From: DATGFK01 sp040007395
GTDB lineage: Bacteria; Chloroflexota; Anaerolineae; Aggregatilineales; UBA2796
DNA: 20,014 bases
Reading direction: 5' to 3'
Assembly (NCBI GenBank): GCA_040007395.1
Contig: JBDTVG010000091.1
Coordinates: forward strand, 1-20,014
Both the position numbers and the translations under genes were made by a program. Below are positions 15,361 to 20,014 of this stretch, piece by piece. A model generated the notes under the pieces. That model did not search any database. It was not told where the DNA came from and saw only the letters and a list, made by a program, of their open reading frames with translations. Within the stretch, counting starts at the first letter, position 1. Each line of letters starts with the position of its first letter.

Positions 15361-16881
15361 TCAGCGGTGCATCCGTTCGTAACGGCCTGTCCACTTCCAG
15401 TTTGAGGTATCACGCTCGTTTGGCCCGATAATCTGTGCCGCCTTTTGTCGCTGCTGGTGAGCTACCAAAGTCGCCAAAATAGCGGCTTCTTCATTTTTCA
15501 GTTTGGCCTCGTCTACCGCCGGATTGAAGTAACGTTCCACGAAACTGGTATCGAATTTGCCCGAAATGAAGTGATGGCTGTCTACCAATTTCTGATGAAA
15601 TGGCAAGTTCGTTTTGAGTCCCATGATTCTGTATTCATCGAGGGCGCGTGACATGCGGCGGATCGCTTCGCCTCTGGTTGCGCCCCATGCAACCAGCTTG
15701 GCAAGCATTGAGTCATAGTAGGGCGTGACTTCGTAGCCGGCATAAATGCCACTGTCCAGCCGGACACCGGGGCCAGTCGGCGCAAGGTGGACGGTGATCT
15801 GTCCCGTCGACGGCAGGAAGTTATTGTAGGGATCTTCGGCATTGATACGGCATTCGATAGCATGACCGTTCAGTTTGATGCTTTTTTGCGTCGGCCCCAT
15901 AGGTCGCCCGCGTGCGATACGGATCTGTTCCTTGACCAGATCTACGCCCGTTACCAGTTCTGTGACGGCATGTTCGACCTGAAGGCGTGTGTTCATTTCA
16001 AGAAAATAGAAGTTCTTGTCCTTATCCACCAGACATTCAATCGTTCCGGCGTTCAGGTAATCGACAGCCTGCGCCGCTTTCACCGCCATATCGCCCATCC
16101 GCTTCCGCAGATCGTCATCCATAAATGGGCTAGGCGATTCTTCGACTAGTTTCTGATGGCGGCGTTGAATGCTGCACTCGCGTTCGCCTAAATGGATCGT
16201 GTTGCCGTGCATATCCGCCAAAATCTGAAACTCAATGTGGCGTGCGCCTTCTACCAGTCGTTCTAGATAGACGGTTCCGTCGCCAAAAGCGCTCTCGGCC
16301 TCACGGTGCGCCGCTGCGAGCGCACTGTGTAATTCTCCCGGTTCGCGGACAATACGCATTCCTTTGCCACCGCCGCCCGCCGCCGCTTTAACCAACAGCG
16401 GATACCCAACGAAGCTATTTGCCGCGTTGACGATCTCATCATCGGTCAGGCCGGGTTCTGTACCGGGGACAATCGGTACGCCTGCTTTCTTGACGGTTTC
16501 GCGGGCGGATTGTTTATCGCCCATGGTTCGGATGGCGTAGGGGCGCGGCCCGATAAAGGTGATTCCCTCATCCAAACACGCTTGCGAGAACGCTTCCCGT
16601 TCGGAGAGAAACCCGTAACCGGGATGAATCGCATCGGCTCCTGATCGGCGTGCCACATCGATCAGTTTGTCGATAACAAGGTAGCTTTCGCGGGGTGGTG
16701 GCGGCCCAATATGATAGGCTTCGTCGGCGTAGCGAACATGTAAGGCGGCACGATCTGCATCGCTATAAACCGCCACCGTGCGAATACCGAGTTCGCGGCA
16801 GGCACGAATCACCCGCACGGCGATCTCGCCTCGGTTAGCGATAAGAACTTTCGTGATTTGCTGCGGGTCACGATTGGTCAT
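15361..16881 (-). CDS. accC: Acyl-CoA carboxylase biotin carboxylase subunit
   Basis: This subunit carboxylates biotin on a carrier protein using ATP and bicarbonate, supplying the carboxyltransferase encoded just upstream. The 506 residues match the AccC/biotin carboxylase fold: N-terminal domain VLIANRGEIAVRVIRACRELGI (13-34), GYGFLSEREAF (88-98), glycine-rich ATP loop AAAGGGGKGM (166-175), ECSIQRRHQKLVEESPSP (235-251), metal/ATP-binding ExNxRLQVEH (295-304), and a C-terminal biotin-carboxylase domain with the HAIECRINAEDP segment. It is slightly longer than stand-alone AccC (about 450) because of a tail (QRQKAAQIIG...YERMHR), which is too short and lacks MKM to be a biotinyl domain. The ATG has AAGGG 7 nt upstream. 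The gene lies 39 nt after the beta-subunit gene. Confidence 0.95.
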   Translation of the reverse strand: MTNRDPQQITKVLIANRGEIAVRVIRACRELGIRTVAVYSDADRAALHVRYADEAYHIGPPPPRESYLVIDKLIDVARRSGADAIHPGYGFLSEREAFSQACLDEGITFIGPRPYAIRTMGDKQSARETVKKAGVPIVPGTEPGLTDDEIVNAANSFVGYPLLVKAAAGGGGKGMRIVREPGELHSALAAAHREAESAFGDGTVYLERLVEGARHIEFQILADMHGNTIHLGERECSIQRRHQKLVEESPSPFMDDDLRKRMGDMAVKAAQAVDYLNAGTIECLVDKDKNFYFLEMNTRLQVEHAVTELVTGVDLVKEQIRIARGRPMGPTQKSIKLNGHAIECRINAEDPYNNFLPSTGQITVHLAPTGPGVRLDSGIYAGYEVTPYYDSMLAKLVAWGATRGEAIRRMSRALDEYRIMGLKTNLPFHQKLVDSHHFISGKFDTSFVERYFNPAVDEAKLKNEEAAILATLVAHQQRQKAAQIIGPNERDTSNWKWTGRYERMHR

Positions 16882-16920
16882 GATAAATCCCTTTGTTTTG
16901 TAGCTTCATGTGGCATACCT

Positions 16921-18477
16921 CTAGAGCGGGATATTGCCGTGTTTCTTCGGCGGATTGCTGTCGCGTTTGTTCTGCAACATCTCCAACGCATTGATCAGGC
17001 GTGGGCGCGTCTCCGACGGCATAATCACGTCATCGATATAACCGCGTGAGGCCGCCACATACGGGTTGGCAAACTTCTCACGGTACAGCGCGACCAATTC
17101 TGCTTTGCGAGCGATTGGATCTTCGGCCTCGGCAAGCTCACGGCGGAAGATGATATTGACCGCACCCTCCGGCCCCATAACCGCGATCTCGGCAGTAGGC
17201 CACGCCAAATTCAGATCGCCCCGAATGTGTTTGCTGCTCATCACGTCGTATGCTCCACCGTAAGCCTTACGGGTAATCACGGTGAGCTTGGGGACCGTCG
17301 CTTCACAATAAGCATAGAGCAGTTTTGCGCCAGACCGAATAATGCCGGCGTGTTCCTGATGAGTCCCCGGCATAAAGCCCGGCACATCTTCAAAAGTGAT
17401 AATCGGAATATTGAAGCAATCGCAGAAGCGAATGAACCGTGAAGCTTTTTCGCTGGCATCAATATCCAGTACCCCCGCTAGCACAGCGGGCTGATTAGCG
17501 ACAATGCCGACACTGTGTCCGCCTAGCCGTGCAAACCCCACCACAATATTGGCGGCGTAATGCTCATGAATCTCGAAAAAGCGTGCATCATCGACCACCA
17601 TGCGGATCACTTCTTTGATGTCGTAGGGTTTATTCGGATTATCGGGAATCAATGTATCCAACCGTGAATCCGTGCGAAGTGGATCATCCTTCGATTTCAC
17701 GACTGGCGGATCTTCCATGTTATTCTGGGGAAGATAGCTTAATAATTCCCGTAGAAGGAACAAGCAGTCGGCTTCGCTATCCGTCGCCACATGGCACACA
17801 CCGCTGATGGCACTATGCACCGATGCACCGCCCAGATCCTCGAAAGATACATCTTCCTGAGTCACCGTTTTTACGACATCTGGCCCAGTCACGAACATAT
17901 AGGACGTGTTCTTGACCATAAAGATAAAGTCGGTCAGGGCAGGACTATAGACCGCACCGCCCGCGCAAGGCCCCATAATCGCGCTGATCTGCGGGATCAC
18001 GCCGCTGGCAAGGGTGTTACGCAGAAAAATATCTGCATAGCCGCCTAGACTCACGACCCCTTCCTGAATTCGTGCGCCGCCGCTGTCGTTCAAGCCGATA
18101 ATCGGTGCGCCGACCTTCATCGCCATTTCCTGTATCTTGACGATCTTTTCGGCATGGACTTCGGATAAAGAACCGCCCATCACTGTGAAGTCTTGCGAAA
18201 AAACGTAGATCAGCCGCCCATCGATAGTTCCCCAGCCAGTAACAACACTATCCCCCATATACTGATTTTCAGGTCGATCCATCCCAAAATCGCGGGCGCG
18301 TTGTACAACAAATGCGTCCATCTCGCGAAAGCTGCCCGGATCAAGCAGCAGGTCGAGCCGTTCACGGGCGGTGAGTTTGCCAGTCTTGTGTTGACGTTCA
18401 ACGCGCTCTGAACCGCCTCCCTGACGGCTTTGTTCGCGCATTGAGTCAAGCAGTTTCATTTTGTGGTCGTCAGCCAT
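16921..18477 (-). CDS. pccB: Acyl-CoA carboxylase carboxyltransferase beta subunit (propionyl-CoA carboxylase-like)
   Basis: This enzyme transfers CO2 from carboxybiotin to an acyl-CoA, most likely propionyl-CoA, giving methylmalonyl-CoA. The 518 residues show both carboxyltransferase halves: the N half has GSLSEVHAEKIVKIQEMA, NDSGGARIQEGVVSLGGYADIF, MGPCAGGAVYSPALTDFIFM and SYMFVTGPDVVKTVTQE; the C half has TFEDVPGFMPGTHQEHAGIIRSGAKLLYAY, RKAYGGAYDVMSSKH and LAWPTAEIAVMGPEGAVN. Both oxyanion glycine motifs are intact, and the ending KKHGNIPL is shared with mitochondrial-type PCC-beta. Asp411 in GGAYDVM is also found in PCC-beta. Acetyl-, propionyl- and methylcrotonyl-specific relatives are close, so substrate is inferred. 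The gene leads a two-gene operon with accC and is divergent from the ECF sigma gene. Confidence 0.93.
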   Translation of the reverse strand: MADDHKMKLLDSMREQSRQGGGSERVERQHKTGKLTARERLDLLLDPGSFREMDAFVVQRARDFGMDRPENQYMGDSVVTGWGTIDGRLIYVFSQDFTVMGGSLSEVHAEKIVKIQEMAMKVGAPIIGLNDSGGARIQEGVVSLGGYADIFLRNTLASGVIPQISAIMGPCAGGAVYSPALTDFIFMVKNTSYMFVTGPDVVKTVTQEDVSFEDLGGASVHSAISGVCHVATDSEADCLFLLRELLSYLPQNNMEDPPVVKSKDDPLRTDSRLDTLIPDNPNKPYDIKEVIRMVVDDARFFEIHEHYAANIVVGFARLGGHSVGIVANQPAVLAGVLDIDASEKASRFIRFCDCFNIPIITFEDVPGFMPGTHQEHAGIIRSGAKLLYAYCEATVPKLTVITRKAYGGAYDVMSSKHIRGDLNLAWPTAEIAVMGPEGAVNIIFRRELAEAEDPIARKAELVALYREKFANPYVAASRGYIDDVIMPSETRPRLINALEMLQNKRDSNPPKKHGNIPL

Positions 18478-18662
18478 GTAAATGTTTTCCCTATAGAAAG
18501 TCGATCTGAATGCAAATACACTTTAGCGTACCGAATTATAACTTGGCTATAACACGAGGGCGATTATGTAGTTCTGATCAAGTGCGTTTCAAAGGCTTTG
18601 AAGTTCCTGCAACCCTTTGGGGGCGACTGCGTATATAATTAAGTGAGTGGGTCATTCAACGA
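18478..18662. promoter_or_regulatory. Divergent promoter region between carboxylase operon and sigma factor gene
   Basis: On the minus strand a TATAAT (18540-18535) lies 58 nt upstream of the carboxylase ATG; its -35 at 17 nt (TCGCCC) is poor. On the plus strand TATAAT (18634-18639) lies 24 nt before the sigma-factor GTG, again without a good -35 (AACCCT at 17 nt). Weak -35 boxes on both sides suggest dependence on an activator or alternative sigma factor. Confidence 0.4.
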
Positions 18663-19268
18663 GTGGAGCGTACAACGTTGGTGCTAGAATCGGATCGGTT
18701 GTGGGTCGAGCAGGCCCTCGCCGGAGACCAGCAGGCATTCGGCGAACTGGTGCAACTGCACCAGCACGCGGTCTATAACCTGGCCTACCGGATGTTGGGC
18801 GAGCGTGGCGAAGCCGAAGACGCTGCTCAGGAAACATTCTTACGGGCATATTCCCATTTGGCACGTTATGATGCGGATCGTCCTTTCCGCACATGGTTAC
18901 TGTCTATTGCGTCGAACCATTGCATTGATCGACTACGGAAACGTCGTCTGACATGGCTCTCTATCGAGGAGCCGCTGCCAGCACATCCGGCGCTCAACAG
19001 TACCGAGCCTGAGCCAGAAGACGCAGTGATCTCTAACGAACGTGGTGCAGCTATACAAAGTATGCTGGATGAACTGCCCCCCGATTATCGCGCAGCAGTC
19101 GTGCTGCGTTACTGGTATGATTTATCTTATACCGAAATTGCCGAAGTTTTAGAAACTACCGAAAGCGCCGTAAAGAGTCGCCTATTCCGGGCGCGACAGG
19201 CGCTTGCCGAAAAAATGGGTGGCGCTGAACAAAGCCCCACGTTTCGATTTGCCTTAGAGGGAGCATGA
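18663..19268 (+). CDS. ECF-type RNA polymerase sigma factor
   Basis: This is an extracytoplasmic-function sigma-70 factor that directs RNA polymerase to a stress or envelope regulon. The 201 residues hold sigma region 2 (about 28-95: HQHAVYNLAYRMLGERGEAEDAAQETFLRAYSHLARY, then DADRPFRTWLLSIASNHCIDRLRKRR) and region 4 (about 132-184: LDELPPDYRAAVVLRYWYDLSYTEIAEVLETTESAVKSRLFRARQAL), joined by an acidic linker (TEPEPEDAV). It lacks region 1.1 and region 3, as ECF factors do. The start is uncertain: the GTG at 18663 has no good ribosome site, whereas a TTG at 18678 has GGAG 9 nt upstream and a GTG at 18681 has it 12 nt upstream. The stop overlaps the downstream membrane gene by 4 nt (ATGA), so the two are translationally coupled and that product is probably its anti-sigma. 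Confidence 0.95.
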   Translation: MERTTLVLESDRLWVEQALAGDQQAFGELVQLHQHAVYNLAYRMLGERGEAEDAAQETFLRAYSHLARYDADRPFRTWLLSIASNHCIDRLRKRRLTWLSIEEPLPAHPALNSTEPEPEDAVISNERGAAIQSMLDELPPDYRAAVVLRYWYDLSYTEIAEVLETTESAVKSRLFRARQALAEKMGGAEQSPTFRFALEGA

Positions 19269-19861
19269 TTGCAATGGCATATAACAAACAGTATTCCCAG
19301 CAAGATGCCCGCCGTGATATGAACATGGCTCTGGACAGCCAGCTTTCGGATACGACGCAAGAGTCGTTGTATGCACATCTGGCTGAGTCCCGGCAAGCTA
19401 GCCAATTATGGGAAAATATGCAGAAGGTGGATCGCCTTCTCGCCAATGAGCCTATGTTGCAAGCGCCGCCTACCTTCGCGGCAATGCTGATGGCCTCGCT
19501 TTCCACCAGACCCGCGCCGCAGCCTGTTTATCATCGGACTGATCTACGCGCCGTGGTGGGGCTGCTCCTCGCAGTATGTGTCGTGCTGCCGGGTGTCATC
19601 GCTACGTTGATTGTTGTGCAGCGTTGGCTAAGCGACCCCGATGCCCTGAATATGTTGGTTCAGCGCTTGGTGTGGTTGCTCAATACAATTGCACAGGCGT
19701 TCACTGCAATGTTAGAGGTGATCGCCCATTATGCGGTTGCCAACCCGTTCCTGTTCAGCGTGGCTCCAATGCTGATGGTCGCGGCGATCCTGTGGTCTAC
19801 CTCTTATGTAACCAATCGTAGGGAACAGATCGTCTATCGCATTCCGGTACAGGCTGCTTAA
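19265..19861 (+). CDS. Probable membrane anti-sigma factor lacking zinc ligands
   Basis: The 198-residue protein overlaps the sigma-factor gene by 4 nt (ATGA), the usual arrangement for ECF sigma/anti-sigma pairs. Its cytoplasmic N-terminus (about 10-60) follows the layout of zinc-binding anti-sigma domains (DSQLSDTTQESLYAHLAES, then RQASQLWENMQKVDRLL). The usual H-x3-C-x2-C is His38-x3-Ser42-x2-Ala45, so both cysteines are gone and zinc cannot be bound in the normal way. Two transmembrane helices are at about 94-117 and 160-182, with a hydrophobic or amphipathic stretch between (127-155) and a short charged tail. The first ATG is at 19265; an ATG three codons later (19274) is possible. Role as anti-sigma is inferred from position and layout, not from strong similarity. 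Confidence 0.75.
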   Translation: MIAMAYNKQYSQQDARRDMNMALDSQLSDTTQESLYAHLAESRQASQLWENMQKVDRLLANEPMLQAPPTFAAMLMASLSTRPAPQPVYHRTDLRAVVGLLLAVCVVLPGVIATLIVVQRWLSDPDALNMLVQRLVWLLNTIAQAFTAMLEVIAHYAVANPFLFSVAPMLMVAAILWSTSYVTNRREQIVYRIPVQAA

Positions 19862-19959
19862 CGACAAATCCTCGATTAAAAGTGGCAAAAGTTTGGCTTA
19901 TCGTAAGAATTGTTTGTGGACATTAAACTGTGAAAAGGGTTCAATATTTGGAGACAATT

Positions 19960-19976
19960 TACCCTGATTGCTAGTT
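19960..19976 (+). repeat. 17-nt dispersed repeat, right copy
   Basis: TACCCTGATTGCTAGTT matches exactly the minus-strand sequence at 52-36. This copy lies in the 153-nt gap after the anti-sigma gene and 34 nt before an ATG at 20011-20013 that may begin the next plus-strand gene. Relative to the following ATG both copies are in the same direction, so a shared regulatory role is possible. Confidence 0.5.
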
Positions 19977-20014
19977 AAGATTAAGACAAGCCAGCGCCAA
20001 CAGTGAGGCCATGA

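Noticed and set aside
20011..20014. ATG at the right edge as the start of another gene
   Set aside because: It is only one codon in view, and the GAGG upstream is too close (2 nt) to be a convincing ribosome site.
1..20014. CRISPR arrays, insertion sequences, prophage genes and riboswitches of known class
   Set aside because: I read the intergenic regions on both strands and found no regularly spaced repeats, transposase or integrase motifs, or known riboswitch cores.

Overview
The window comes from a bacterium with mid-range GC. It is most likely a member of the Chloroflexota (Anaerolineae-like). That assignment is an inference from gene content and style: a PCC-beta/AccC pair, an ECF sigma factor with a membrane anti-sigma, GTG/TTG starts, a thioester alpha-2-macroglobulin, and intergenic GTAGGGG...-type palindromes. 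No rRNA or other firm marker is present. I see no prophage, insertion sequence or CRISPR array. This is mostly ordinary chromosome with several decayed or structured intergenic segments.

Layout, left to right. (a) 63-1974, minus strand: a polar amino-acid ABC transporter (substrate-binding protein, then permease) with a strong 15-bp hairpin between the genes; the ATPase gene is not in view. (b) 2055-4506, minus strand: a remnant of an alpha/beta-hydrolase gene, a secreted sorbosone/glucose-dehydrogenase-like beta-propeller with a structured leader, an intact alpha/beta hydrolase, and a tRNA remnant that has lost its anticodon arm, with promoter-like hexamers before it. (c) 4568-6337: two single-domain response regulators either side of a small unrecognised membrane protein. 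(d) 6435-6692: an orphan antitoxin-like protein. (e) 6929-12871: a 1980-residue secreted alpha-2-macroglobulin with four N-terminal Ig-like domains and an intact CIEQ thioester motif. (f) 12979-15146, minus strand: a TetA-like MFS efflux pump behind an AraC-family regulator. (g) 15361-18477, minus strand: a biotin-dependent acyl-CoA carboxylase operon (carboxyltransferase beta subunit, then biotin carboxylase) ending in a perfect 32-bp palindromic terminator; no biotin carrier gene is present. (h) 18663-19861, plus strand, divergent from the carboxylase: an ECF sigma factor overlapping by 4 nt a membrane anti-sigma-like protein that has lost both zinc-binding cysteines.

Functional reading. 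The window combines nutrient uptake (ABC transporter), probable propionyl/acyl-CoA carboxylation, an envelope or defence protein (A2M), drug or metabolite efflux under local AraC control, and signalling (stand-alone receivers, ECF/anti-sigma pair). I did not find a convincing new multi-gene system. The best leads are small: the anticodon-less tRNA remnant, the hydrolase remnant, the zinc-less anti-sigma factor, a 17-nt sequence repeated in inverted orientation near both ends of the window, and the structured leader of the dehydrogenase-like gene.
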